Source: an uncultured Bacteriovoracaceae bacterium
Lineage (GTDB): Bacteria; Bdellovibrionota; Bacteriovoracia; Bacteriovoracales; Bacteriovoracaceae
DNA: 64,000 nucleotides
Direction: 5' to 3'
Assembly: GCA_950054155.1 (NCBI GenBank)
Contig: CATLOT010000015.1
Span: 1 to 64,000 of the forward strand
Shown here: positions 1-7,144 of the stretch, piece by piece
Numbering within the stretch: position 1 is the stretch's first letter
Layout of the letters: each line of letters opens with the position of its first letter
Notes under the pieces: generated by a model
The model's input: the letters and a program-made list of their open reading frames with translations, nothing else
What the model was told of the DNA's origin: nothing
The model's database searches: none
Program-made: the position numbers and the translations under genes

Positions 1-132
1 GTAATTTTAGAAAGCTGGCGAAAGGAATATAACCATGTAAGACCACATAGTTCTCTTGGCTACCGTGTACCAGTCCCACTGGCCACATTACCTAGCTATG
101 AGGTAGAGATGATGAAAACTGAGATTGTATGA
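1..132 (+). mobile_element. IS3-family transposase, C-terminal end (partial)
   Basis: The reading frame is open from the window edge to a TGA at 130-132 and encodes the last 43 residues of an IS3-type (rve/DDE) transposase. The signature seen is W-R-K-E-Y-N followed by R-P-H-S-S-L-G-Y, the usual C-terminal block of OrfB proteins. The rest of the element lies outside the window, so it cannot be judged intact or broken. The next gene, on the opposite strand, has its 3' end inside this fragment. Confidence 0.8.
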
Positions 133-703
133 TTTGTCTCGGACCTAATCGTGGGGTCACGTCATTAGAAGTTACGGAGTTAATAATTAAACAAGTTAAC
201 TCAGTAGTATTTCTCATTACTTGTTCAAGTACAGTTATATCAACAGGATTTGAAACCGCATCTCCCTTTCTATTAACAAAAAATGGAACTGATTCACCTT
301 TTAAATTTGGCTGCTTCCACGAAGCATGGCACAAGATGTTCCTCCAGACTTTCAATTCCTTTAGCCCCTTAATTAACTCTTCTAAATTCCGCACCGAAAA
401 GCTGGAATTATTTTTCAAAGACTCCTCATATTTATCTATCAATCCCGCCAGAGGGTCAGATAAAGCTTTTACAAGATACTTAACCCAAGCTTCAAACTCC
501 TCATCAATGTTTTCTTTATTAGGAATAGCCTTTGCTCCACTGATTACATAGATGGCTCTTGCCAAAACTTCTTCAAGAAACCCAAAGCTTCCTATTGTAC
601 GCCCTAACATTTCCCAAAATTCAGGTTTGTGCCTATGAGTTGGCCATAGCGGACTATCTTTTAAAAAATTATCTATATCTATAACGTAGTTTTTTTTCAC
701 CAA
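92..703 (-). CDS. hypothetical cytosolic protein, accessory
   Basis: This is a 203-residue soluble protein with no signal peptide or membrane segment. I do not recognise a named domain. It has a coherent helical pattern with F-W-E-x-L-G-R-T near the N-terminus, a central N-I-L-C-H-A-S-W motif and F-F-V-N-R-K. That combination resembles scattered orphan proteins found in accessory regions of Proteobacteria. The start is TTG at 703 or GTG at 700, preceded by an AGAGG ribosome binding site. The last 13 residues are encoded inside the IS3 transposase end, so the native C-terminus may have been replaced or extended when the element arrived. Its setting between mobile-element remnants suggests horizontal transfer. 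Confidence 0.6.
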   Translation of the reverse strand: MVKKNYVIDIDNFLKDSPLWPTHRHKPEFWEMLGRTIGSFGFLEEVLARAIYVISGAKAIPNKENIDEEFEAWVKYLVKALSDPLAGLIDKYEESLKNNSSFSVRNLEELIKGLKELKVWRNILCHASWKQPNLKGESVPFFVNRKGDAVSNPVDITVLEQVMRNTTELTCLIINSVTSNDVTPRLGPRQIIQSQFSSSLPHS

Positions 704-771
704 AGCCTCTTTGAAAGAATTTATACAAATATGTACATCATTAATTACAAATTAAGGCTTAAAATTTACTG

Positions 772-1224
772 CTACTTTATAATTCGTTTTACCATCTCAG
801 GATGCCACTTCTTTCCTTGTTGTTTAGTTGGAACCTTCATCTCATCTAGACACCTGGCTATCGCTCTCAGGCTGAGCCCTTCATCTCTCATTCTCCTGAC
901 AGCATCGATTACCCTCTGCTCAACCTTATGATCGATAAGCTTCTTTTTTACGACTCTTTGCCCAAATTTTACCTGTGATGGGTTTCCATTGTGATGAGAC
1001 TTGCCTCTCAATTTAATATTGGCCTTCAATAATTCCTTTCTAACCGTTTGCTTGGAGGACATTACCTCATTGGCTATTTGGCGTATTGAAAGCCCTTCTT
1101 GGACGTATTTTTGGTGGAGGAAACTTTGATTCTTCCAAGCTGGAAGTTCAAAAAGTTTAATGGTATCAATGACTTGGAGTGGAGGACGCTCTTCTAGGCT
1201 TTGTGAAGTAGATGGCCCGCCATT
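772..1224 (-). pseudogene. recombinase-like HTH protein, N-terminally truncated
   Basis: The frame is open from an in-frame stop at 1225-1227 to TAG at 772 (about 150 codons), but the first ATG is only at 1062, in the middle of the homologous region. Upstream of that ATG the frame encodes a helix-turn-helix-like segment (K-Y-V-Q-E-G-L-S-I-R-Q-I-A-N-E-V). The C-terminal part (M-R-D-E-G-L-S-L-R-A-I-A-R-C-L-D, then V-P-T and K-W-H) resembles the Recombinase domain (PF07508) of large serine recombinases or resolvase-associated HTH proteins. No catalytic serine domain is present. I read it as the remnant of a mobile-element recombinase whose N-terminal part was lost at the junction near 1225. A short functional version starting at 1062 is the alternative. 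Confidence 0.55.
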
Positions 1225-1232
1225 TTAGTTAT

Positions 1233-1265
1233 AAAAAAGCTGATCTTTGGATCAGCTTTTTTTTT
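1233..1265. terminator. bidirectional rho-independent terminator
   Basis: A perfect 7 bp stem, GCTGATC (1239-1245) and GATCAGC (1250-1256), with a TTTG loop is flanked by six A on the left and nine T on the right, so it can act in both directions. It sits immediately next to the truncated 5' end of the recombinase-like frame, which fits a rearrangement junction. Bases 1266-1475 hold no convincing gene. Confidence 0.8.
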
Positions 1266-1475
1266 GCCCTAAATTTATCCGCTCCTCATTCCTTATTGCA
1301 AATCGAAAGCTATCGCTTTCGCTTTACACTAAGGCGCCTGTGGCATGTTTCAACTTCTTGAAGCGCACGAAAACACAAATCTCTGCAGAACCGAGGTCGG
1401 GCCTGCGTCGCTCTTTCTTGAAAAGCTAATATTCCTTAAAATAAAGATAACCACCTAATAGAAAACTTAACTCAA

Positions 1476-1916
1476 CTACTTAATTCCGATAAAGATATTT
1501 ACAGTATTTGGCCCCTCATAAAGCTCAAAGTCTGTTTTATAAAGACGCTTAAACTCTGAGGTTTCCTCAGAAAAGTAATTCCAAATATCGGTCCATCCTT
1601 GAATGACCGCTTGGGGCATTTCCCCCTCGGCAGAAAAGACAAGATACTTCCCCGCTTCTATCACCACACCTTCCGTGCCATCCACCTTCTTTTCAGATGC
1701 TGCTGTTACGTTAAATTCTCCAGAATGGTCAGACTCGTAGGATGAGTAAACCCCGTAGACCTCTTGTCCTTCATTGAGGAGGGAGCTTATTTTTGAAGTA
1801 AAACTATGCCAAAGGTTACCTATTTTTGCCGTTTCTTGACTCATCTCATTTTCATTCTTAGTCCTGATAGTGAGACCATAAACAGATATTGGTTCTTTAA
1901 TTACTTCTATTTTCAT
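1476..1916 (-). CDS. GyrI-like / effector-binding domain protein
   Basis: A 146-residue single-domain protein matching the GyrI-like small-molecule binding family (the C-terminal half of AraC-type regulators such as Rob, also called Cass2 or bacterial transcription activator effector-binding domain). The typical features are an early P-I-x-V-Y-G-L-x-x-R strand, the internal repeat with V-Y-G-V-Y-S-S-Y, a G-K-Y-x-V-F strand, and a W-x-x-I-W-x-Y-F helix towards the C-terminus. There is no DNA-binding domain, so it is a stand-alone ligand binder, possibly modulating another regulator or sequestering a drug. It is monocistronic and has a gap of about 50 bp to the NsrR-type gene. Confidence 0.8.
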   Translation of the reverse strand: MKIEVIKEPISVYGLTIRTKNENEMSQETAKIGNLWHSFTSKISSLLNEGQEVYGVYSSYESDHSGEFNVTAASEKKVDGTEGVVIEAGKYLVFSAEGEMPQAVIQGWTDIWNYFSEETSEFKRLYKTDFELYEGPNTVNIFIGIK

Positions 1917-1969
1917 TTAAACCAACCTTCTCAATTTGATTATCATAAGAATTCACCTGACTTTTAGCA

Positions 1970-2365
1970 TTAAATTGCCTGTTGAATATCTTTAACCTTG
2001 TAATTCTTCAACTCATTAATAAATTGTTTGTTCGCTTTTTTTAAGATTGATTTCAACTTGCATGTTGGATCTAAACGACAAGAAGAAGAATCACTATTAA
2101 AGCATTCAACGAGATCAAAATCTTCAAACTCTAAAATGATTTCTGCTATGCTTTTTTCGAGCGTCTTTGCCTTTAGAGAAATCCCTCCCTTTGGGCCGGG
2201 AGAAGAATCAATATAGCCAAGTTCTGATAATTTATTTACGACAACACTCAAGTGGTTTTTTTTCACGTCATAGTACTCTGCAACTTCTCTAATAGTTGCC
2301 TTTTCCTTTCTTTGTAGGAAAATCAAAACCCTGAGTGCGTAATCGGTTTTTAGATTTAACTTCAT
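1970..2365 (-). CDS. nsrR: Rrf2-family transcriptional regulator, NsrR-type
   Basis: From ATG at 2365 the protein is 131 residues. It starts with the Rrf2 signature M-K-L-N-L-K-T-D-Y-A-L-R, followed by a winged helix-turn-helix. Three cysteines, C88, C96 and C102, form a C-X7-C-X5-C cluster site in the position used by NsrR for its nitric-oxide-sensitive iron-sulfur cluster. An upstream ATG at 2482 is unlikely because the extra 39 residues precede the canonical N-terminus and overlap the preceding gene. It is third in a row after a truncated haemoglobin and a flavin reductase, which supports a role as NO-responsive repressor of its own operon. The function is inferred from family and context. 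IscR or RsrR-like behaviour is the alternative. Confidence 0.85.
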   Translation of the reverse strand: MKLNLKTDYALRVLIFLQRKEKATIREVAEYYDVKKNHLSVVVNKLSELGYIDSSPGPKGGISLKAKTLEKSIAEIILEFEDFDLVECFNSDSSSCRLDPTCKLKSILKKANKQFINELKNYKVKDIQQAI

Positions 2366-2450
2366 TTGCCATCCAATTAAACTGTTCTTCTGACTAATAG
2401 CATAATTAAATTGCGAAATGAAGTGCTTAAGCTCTGGTTGTATTATTATT

Positions 2451-3419
2451 CTATCGAGGGATTTGAGAGATAAAAGGATCACTTAAGATTGATTTTGAAG
2501 GGACTCCCGATAAAAATACTGCTTGCTTGAGATTTTTAACCAAACTCGGATCACCGCAAATCATTACAACAGTATTCTTCTTATCAAAACTCAATTCTTT
2601 AATTAAATCCACAAGATTTCCTTTAATATATCCCTCTTTCTCTTTTCCATTTAAAAACACGGGATGATAGGAAAAGAAATCAAAGTCTCGCTCGATCGTT
2701 TTTAAAGTCTCCACCATGTACAAACTCTCTGCTGTTAGCCCTCCATGGAAAAGCTTAACAGCTCCCATTTTTTGCTTAACTAAAGAGTCTTTTAATACCC
2801 CGTAAAGAGGGGCTAATCCTGTCCCGACGCCGATGAGTAAGAGATCTTTTCCCGTCATCTCATCATTTAAGCAACACTCTCCAAGCGGCTCAGACAATTT
2901 TATTTTTTGATTGGTCAGGTCTTTTTCGTACAACCAATTCGACAACTCTCCTCCAGCAACTTTTCTGATGTGAAACTCTAATTCTCTCTCTCCCGTCTGA
3001 CTTGCAATGGAATAGGATCTACAAACACCATCATGGCGAATGATGTTGGTGAATTGCCCGGCCTTAAAAGGGTAATCTCCTAACGTTCTCACTTTTAAAA
3101 TAACTACCGTATCGGTGATTCTTACCTGTGAAGTAACTTCTCCTTCTACAAAAAGCAGAGACGAGTCTGGCATAAAGACTTCTAACCCAGAAAGGGCTTT
3201 CTGTTGACATGATAAAAAGAAGCCCCCCTCTTTTTTTGACTGACTTAATCCCTTCTGTGAAATTTCATCTGGAGACGAAGTAGATTTAAGTAAGCAAGAG
3301 TGACAGACTCCGCTTTTACATGAATTTGTTACCTTAACTCCATTACGAAGCAAGCAGTCTAATACCGTTTCGTTTTTGTGAGAAGAATACTCTTTTCCTT
3401 CAAAGAAAAACCGCTCCAT
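2451..3419 (-). CDS. 2Fe-2S ferredoxin / FAD-NAD(P)H oxidoreductase
   Basis: 322 residues with an N-terminal plant-type 2Fe-2S ferredoxin domain (C34-X4-C39-X2-C42-X28-C71) followed by a ferredoxin-NADP reductase-like module. The R-S-Y-S-I-A-S motif binds FAD, G-V-G-T-G-L-A-P-L is the nucleotide loop, and V-V-M-I-C-G-D-P lies near the end. The architecture is that of single-chain reductases such as naphthalene dioxygenase or phenol hydroxylase reductase. The ATG lies 1 base after the stop of the truncated haemoglobin gene, so the two are co-translated. The likely job is to pass electrons from NAD(P)H to the haemoglobin, giving a two-protein equivalent of flavohaemoglobin. That partnership is inferred from gene order only. 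Confidence 0.85.
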   Translation of the reverse strand: MERFFFEGKEYSSHKNETVLDCLLRNGVKVTNSCKSGVCHSCLLKSTSSPDEISQKGLSQSKKEGGFFLSCQQKALSGLEVFMPDSSLLFVEGEVTSQVRITDTVVILKVRTLGDYPFKAGQFTNIIRHDGVCRSYSIASQTGERELEFHIRKVAGGELSNWLYEKDLTNQKIKLSEPLGECCLNDEMTGKDLLLIGVGTGLAPLYGVLKDSLVKQKMGAVKLFHGGLTAESLYMVETLKTIERDFDFFSYHPVFLNGKEKEGYIKGNLVDLIKELSFDKKNTVVMICGDPSLVKNLKQAVFLSGVPSKSILSDPFISQIPR

Positions 3420-3420
3420 C

Positions 3421-3789
3421 CTAAGCTCTTCCTAAGACTTGGTCCCTTACACTCTCAGCAATGGCCGCCACCTCATCGATTAAATTATCACCAACGCCTA
3501 GCTCCTTAAGAGTTTCACCGAGTAGCTCAACAACGGCATCAACATGAGAATCATTCAGTCCCCTAGCGACTAATCTCTCGTGAGCCTCTTTCATGTTTAA
3601 TCCTGAGTAGTTACTTGGTCCCCCAAAAGCGAATGTTAGAAAAGCTTTTTGTTTTTGAACTTGTTCATCCATATCCACATCAGTAAAAAAATCGTTAATT
3701 CTCTCATCTAGCAAAACCTTTCTGTAAAAGATATCGACAGCTGCGTCTACTGACTTTTCCCCACCTAATTTCTCAAATAATGAATTCAT
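3421..3789 (-). CDS. group I truncated haemoglobin
   Basis: 122 residues, the normal length for a 2-on-2 globin of the GlbN type. The start M-N-S-L-F-E-K-L-G-G matches the family, F-F-T-D-V-D follows helix B, F-G-G-P appears before helix F, and H70 in M-K-E-A-H-E-R-L is the expected proximal haem ligand. Such proteins bind O2 and NO and can carry out NO dioxygenation when a reductase is supplied. It is the first gene of the haemoglobin-reductase-NsrR operon, and a candidate NsrR operator lies about 22 bp upstream of its ATG. The start is preceded by a good AAGGAG site. Confidence 0.9.
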   Translation of the reverse strand: MNSLFEKLGGEKSVDAAVDIFYRKVLLDERINDFFTDVDMDEQVQKQKAFLTFAFGGPSNYSGLNMKEAHERLVARGLNDSHVDAVVELLGETLKELGVGDNLIDEVAAIAESVRDQVLGRA

Positions 3790-3810
3790 AATTATCTCCT
3801 TGTGCTCTAT

Positions 3811-3831
3811 TAATATATTTGATATATATTA
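3811..3831. promoter_or_regulatory. candidate NsrR operator (divergent promoter region)
   Basis: A perfect inverted repeat, TAATATAT at 3811-3818 and ATATATTA at 3824-3831, with a 5-base spacer lies in the 77-base gap between the divergent haemoglobin and DUF1971 genes. The size (21 bp) and AT-rich half-sites suit an Rrf2 dimer site and loosely resemble NsrR sites known from other Proteobacteria. Assignment to NsrR is inferred from location. Confidence 0.55.
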
Positions 3832-3866
3832 ATTAACAATAAAGTACAACAAAAGATTAAAAAGTG

Positions 3867-4139
3867 ATGAAAGAAATTCCTCAAAACACAAAAGCCTACA
3901 AGAAAACAGATGTCTTTGATGAAAGAACTGTCCCAAAAGCCCTTTTAAAGGAGCACTCTACAAAAACTAATGTCTGGGGAAAGATTGTTATTTTAGAAGG
4001 AAGACTTATTTACTCTATTCCATCAACAAATGAACAATTTGAACTCACAGCATCCAATTTTGGAGTTGTTGAACCAGAGGTAAAGCATCTGGTTAAGCCT
4101 CTTGGTAAGGTTAAGTTTTATGTCGAATTCTATAAGTGA
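3867..4139 (+). CDS. DUF1971 (YeaR/TehB-like cupin) protein
   Basis: 90 residues from ATG at 3867 (a GTG at 3864 is also possible). It matches the DUF1971 cupin family that includes E. coli YeaR: the conserved blocks are V-P-K-A-L-L-K-E-H-S-T-K, W-G-K-I-x-x-L-E-G-x-L and V-V-E-P-E-x-K-H. E. coli yeaR is induced by NO through NsrR and by nitrate, so finding the family here is consistent with the neighbouring NsrR gene. The biochemical role is unknown. It overlaps the following haemoglobin gene by 20 bases, indicating a two-gene transcript. Confidence 0.8.
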   Translation: MKEIPQNTKAYKKTDVFDERTVPKALLKEHSTKTNVWGKIVILEGRLIYSIPSTNEQFELTASNFGVVEPEVKHLVKPLGKVKFYVEFYK

Positions 4140-4545
4140 AAAAATAATCTTCGGAGTTGCTGATTCATCTTACAAGGCTGCTGGCGAAGAGCATGGATTG
4201 AGAAAGCTCTCCACAGACTTCTATTCTCTTATGGATACCCTGCCAGCGGCAAAACTAATACGAGATATGCATAAAGATGATTTAGAGCTTATGACCGATA
4301 AATTAACACTCTTTTTATCAATGTGGCTTGGTGGGCCACGGACTTACATTGAAAAATACGGAAAGGCTAGCATGCCTCAAGCGCATTCAAAATTTATAAT
4401 CAATGAACCTGAAAGAGACGCATGGCTCCTATGTATGGATCGAGCAATAGATCGGCAATCATACACCAAGCAATTTAAAGACTACTTAAAAAAGCAATTT
4501 CGTTTTCCAGCAGAGATGATCAGAAAAACATCAAAATTTTCCTAA
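4120..4545 (+). CDS. group II truncated haemoglobin
   Basis: 141 residues from ATG at 4120, the start that gives a normal globin N-terminus; an ATG at 4102 would add six residues. The sequence shows helix E/F motifs of group II truncated haemoglobins: F-L-S-M-W-L-G-G-P-x-x-Y, then M-P-Q-A-H with H89 as proximal ligand, and W102 in D-A-W-L-L-C-M at the G8 position conserved in this group. It is divergent from a group I haemoglobin of the same locus, so the organism places both classes under one intergenic control region. A role in NO or O2 chemistry is likely; the substrate is not shown by sequence. Confidence 0.88.
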   Translation: MSNSISEKIIFGVADSSYKAAGEEHGLRKLSTDFYSLMDTLPAAKLIRDMHKDDLELMTDKLTLFLSMWLGGPRTYIEKYGKASMPQAHSKFIINEPERDAWLLCMDRAIDRQSYTKQFKDYLKKQFRFPAEMIRKTSKFS

Positions 4546-4551
4546 CGATAT

Positions 4552-4956
4552 CTACAAGTGCCAGTCACCATTTGCCTCAGGTTGATACCTCACTTTCAAA
4601 ATCCTAAGTCTTTTAGTGTTACCTGTCGGAAATTTCCAGTTTATTTCTTGTCCTTCCCTTAGTCCCAACAGGGCGCTTCCAAGAGGTGCTAGGATCGATA
4701 TATTCTTTCCAGAAGATATTTCATTTCCAGGGTAAATGATTGTAACAGTAGTTATTTTCCCATTAGATAAGTCCTCATATTCAACAGTGGAATTCATCGT
4801 AACCAATCCCGCAGGCACTTCATCATCAGATAAAATAGTCGCTCTTTCTATCTCGACCTCTAGATTCTCTAAAATATCTGGCTCAACGACTAGGTTATTT
4901 AATAAGTTAGTAATCCTTAAATAATCTTTCTCTGTAATAAAAATTTTATTATCCAT
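4552..4956 (-). CDS. rnk: nucleoside diphosphate kinase regulator Rnk (GreA/GreB C-terminal fold)
   Basis: 134 residues, matching Rnk. It has a short N-terminal coiled region rather than the long GreA coiled coil, then the FKBP-like GreA/GreB C-terminal domain (S-T-V-E-Y-E-D-L, V-T-I-I-Y-P-G-N-E, I-S-I-L-A-P-L-G-S-A-L-L-G-L-R-E-G-Q-E-I-N-W). Rnk proteins bind RNA polymerase in the Gre secondary channel and affect nucleotide metabolism. It is convergent with the group II haemoglobin, 6 bases apart. Upstream, 4957-5151 contains a short hexamer repeat and no other gene. Confidence 0.85.
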   Translation of the reverse strand: MDNKIFITEKDYLRITNLLNNLVVEPDILENLEVEIERATILSDDEVPAGLVTMNSTVEYEDLSNGKITTVTIIYPGNEISSGKNISILAPLGSALLGLREGQEINWKFPTGNTKRLRILKVRYQPEANGDWHL

Positions 4957-4966
4957 AAACTCTCCA

Positions 4967-4989
4967 TTTTAATTTTAATTTTAATTTTA
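4967..4989. repeat. short tandem hexamer repeat upstream of rnk
   Basis: Nearly four copies of TTTTAA lie 11 bases upstream of the rnk start codon. The tract could sit in the 5' leader or act as an AT-rich promoter element. Copy number could vary by slippage. No function is shown. Confidence 0.6.
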
Positions 4990-5151
4990 GATGTTTGTGC
5001 GGCTGAATAAAGTTATTCAACCACCAAAAGAAGTGCAGGCGTTTTCCTGAATGTTGAAAAAAGAATATGAACAGTTTTCATGGCTAAATAATATCTTATT
5101 TTTGAGATTAAGGCTCTTTAAATCGAGTTAAGATTCATACTTGTCCAAGAT

Positions 5152-5604
5152 TTACTTTATGCCTTTTTGAGCAAGTATACGATTTAGGGTATTGGCAAAA
5201 TTAGCCTTATCTTTAACGTTGAAGGAATCAGGGCCTCCCGTTACTACACCACCATCCCTGAGTTCTTTCATAAAGTCGCGCATCGAAAGCCTTTCGCCAA
5301 TATTTTCCTCATCATAGAGTTCCCCACGCGGATTAATGGCCATGGTTCCCTTTTTCACGACCTCAGCGGCCAAGGGAATGTCTGCGGTAATAACAAGGTC
5401 CTCAGGTGAAATATGCTCAGCAATGTACATATCGGCGACATCATCACCACTTTCTACTTTTATAAAAGTAATCAGCTCATGAAAGGGAATATTCATGTAA
5501 GAGTTGGCCACGAGGCACAAGGGAATATTTAAGCGCAGTGACGTTTTAAAGAGGAGTTCTTTAATGACCTTTGGACAGGCATCGGCATCAACCCATATTT
5601 TCAT
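5152..5604 (-). CDS. YaiI/YqxD family protein (DUF188)
   Basis: 150 residues, the standard length for UPF0178. It begins M-K-I-W-V-D-A-D-A-C-P and carries G-D-D-V-A-D, E-D-L-V-I-T-A-D-I-P-L-A and I-N-P-R-G-E-L-Y, the acidic blocks of a PIN-like fold. This suggests a nuclease-like protein, but the biological role of the family is not established. The gene follows the secreted metzincin-like gene by 6 bases and may be co-transcribed with it. Confidence 0.9.
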   Translation of the reverse strand: MKIWVDADACPKVIKELLFKTSLRLNIPLCLVANSYMNIPFHELITFIKVESGDDVADMYIAEHISPEDLVITADIPLAAEVVKKGTMAINPRGELYDEENIGERLSMRDFMKELRDGGVVTGGPDSFNVKDKANFANTLNRILAQKGIK

Positions 5605-5610
5605 TTATCC

Positions 5611-6126
5611 TTACCTGTTTCTAAGAAAACGTAAAAGGGAGGTAGAAAGCGCATAGTTCCCGTCATCATAACCCGCAAGGTAAACAAGTTCATGCATCAA
5701 GAGAGTCTTTTGACTTCTTAAATTTTGACGACGCCATCTTTTACAATTTAGGACGATATAGGAATTCCCTTCAAACTGATAATTAAGTGCATCCAATCTT
5801 CTATTCATTGTATTCTTTCTGGCACAGGTTATGAAAAAGCCCGTAGTGATTAACTCTTTTAAAGATTGCACGACATCAACAAACTCGTGATCACCTTCCC
5901 GATTCAAAAGAATATTTATTCCATCAAGTCTCTTGGCCACTTGGCTGATATCTCCATTTCCTCCGTTACCTTCCCTATCCCCTCTAACGATAAGACGATA
6001 ATCTTGTCCAGCCTGCAGAAAGTAAAAATCATCGAGGTGAGCATTGTGAAGTTCTTCGACAGGGATGGACTCCCCGGCATAGATAAGATTTGTCAAAGTG
6101 ACTAAGAAAATAAGGACCTTCATCAT
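5611..6126 (-). CDS. secreted protein with degenerate metzincin motif, TIGR02147 partner
   Basis: 171 residues from ATG at 6126 (second ATG at 6123), preceded by a strong GAGGAGGA. The upstream TIGR02147 gene stops in the overlapping ATGATGA, so translation is coupled. A signal peptide (M-M-K-V-L-I-F-L-V-T-L-T-N-L-I-Y-A) is followed by a mature domain. H145-E146-L-V-Y149-L-A-G152-Y-D-D155 has the spacing of a metzincin HExxHxxGxxH/D site but with Tyr in place of the second His. Two cysteines (in T-C-A-R-K and N-C-K-R-W) may form a disulfide. It may be a non-catalytic relative of exported zinc proteases, or use Tyr as an unusual ligand. I do not know a named family. Confidence 0.7.
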   Translation of the reverse strand: MMKVLIFLVTLTNLIYAGESIPVEELHNAHLDDFYFLQAGQDYRLIVRGDREGNGGNGDISQVAKRLDGINILLNREGDHEFVDVVQSLKELITTGFFITCARKNTMNRRLDALNYQFEGNSYIVLNCKRWRRQNLRSQKTLLMHELVYLAGYDDGNYALSTSLLRFLRNR

Positions 6127-6926
6127 TCTTCCTCCTCGCAACTCATCCCTGTCATCTCACTATCTAGAGGAAAGAGCTGGATATTTAATTTAAAAACTCT
6201 ATCATTGAGGCCTTCTTCCATAAGAAGACAAAACTTATCTTGAAATTCTCTTATGAGCTCTCTTCCCTGCTCAAGTTTTTTAAGAGAACAGGGAAAAGTC
6301 ATTGAAGTGTAATCCCTCTCATTCATGGATAAGGATTCTAGTTTCTCTTTGGCCAATTTCAAATTTTGTCTATGCCCCAATTTTATAAGATCCGATTTTA
6401 GACCATCAGTTGTGGATAGCTTCTCTTTTGATCTCTTTGCAACGCCATTTTCTATGATAACAAGTCCTTGACTGAGGATCTTATTGTAAACTTTAGTTAC
6501 AAGTTCATTGTCTAAATTTAGTCTTTTACTTATTTCTTCAACAGAAAAGCTAAAGTTAGAACACTTTATAAGATTGAGAACAGCAAGGACAATCCAAACT
6601 TCATCCGCTTCAAATCCATCAGTATCAATTCGCTCATAAGTGGATATTTCTTTGTTTTTTAAACGGTTATTCAAGGTAAAGGAGGATAAGAAGTAGTTCT
6701 TCTTTTCCTTGGTAAGCTTCAACTTATCCGCAAACTCATTTGCTTGTTTTAAAGAAACGTTACGCTTTCCTTTTAATATTTGAGAAAGTCCTCCACTATG
6801 AACACCAAGCTTATTGGAAAAGCTTCTTAAAGAATAACGAGGATTTTTTGCCTTAAGCCTTTCAAACTCCTCAGAAAGAACTTCCCCTATTGGTCCTTGA
6901 TCCAATTCAATACTAACTTGGCCCAC
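6123..6926 (-). CDS. TIGR02147 / DUF4423 family transcriptional regulator
   Basis: 267 residues. The N-terminal HTH (residues about 25-75: S-L-R-S-F-S-N-K-L-G-V-H-S-G-G-L-S-Q-I-L, then K-G-K-R-N-V-S-L) and the DUF4423 region (V-W-I-V-L-A-V-L-N-L-I, N-x-x-D-Y-T-S-M-T-F, I-R-E-F) are the TIGR02147 architecture, a family abundant in Fibrobacteres and Bdellovibrionota. The start is GTG at 6926 with GGAG upstream. An AGTGCTCCAC element at 6929-6938 overlaps that ribosome binding site, which suggests autoregulation. It is coupled to the following secreted gene, so the pair is probably one functional unit. Confidence 0.85.
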   Translation of the reverse strand: MGQVSIELDQGPIGEVLSEEFERLKAKNPRYSLRSFSNKLGVHSGGLSQILKGKRNVSLKQANEFADKLKLTKEKKNYFLSSFTLNNRLKNKEISTYERIDTDGFEADEVWIVLAVLNLIKCSNFSFSVEEISKRLNLDNELVTKVYNKILSQGLVIIENGVAKRSKEKLSTTDGLKSDLIKLGHRQNLKLAKEKLESLSMNERDYTSMTFPCSLKKLEQGRELIREFQDKFCLLMEEGLNDRVFKLNIQLFPLDSEMTGMSCEEEE

Positions 6927-6928
6927 TT

Positions 6929-7062
6929 AGTGCTCCACGAATTTTAAGATTCAGATTCAAACCTACCATTATCCCTTTTAATAAGGAATATTCATTTATT
7001 GAGGAGCACCCAAACGCGTTGCATGCACCAGAGAAAAAGTGCTTCACTATAAATGATGCACT
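6929..7062. promoter_or_regulatory. cluster of AGTGCWYCA-type operator elements
   Basis: The gap between the TIGR02147 gene and the divergent secreted-protein gene holds related copies of one motif: AGTGCTCCAC (6929-6938), its inverse GTGCTCC read on the minus strand (7003-7009), and a dyad AGTGCTTCA (7038-7046)/TGATGCACT (7054-7062) with one mismatch and a 7-base spacer CTATAAA that resembles a -10 element. The pattern suits a dimeric regulator, and the adjacent TIGR02147 protein is the obvious candidate. Confidence 0.45.
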
Positions 7063-7144
7063 AAATAAAAAAATGATGGAATAAAATACCACTTCCTCCG
7101 AATATAGAAGTCATTACCAATAAAGAATTTTAAAGGAGGGAATT

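Noticed and set aside
129-551. 140-codon plus-strand frame opposite the accessory hypothetical gene
   Set aside because: The minus-strand frame is longer, has an RBS and a coherent protein pattern; the plus frame looks random.
1280-1440. Small gene in the gap after the terminator
   Set aside because: A 60-codon plus frame exists, but it has no RBS and starts within the terminator stem.
3421-4545. Fused flavohaemoglobin
   Set aside because: Globin and reductase are on separate genes; both globins are of the truncated classes and the reductase has an N-terminal ferredoxin domain.
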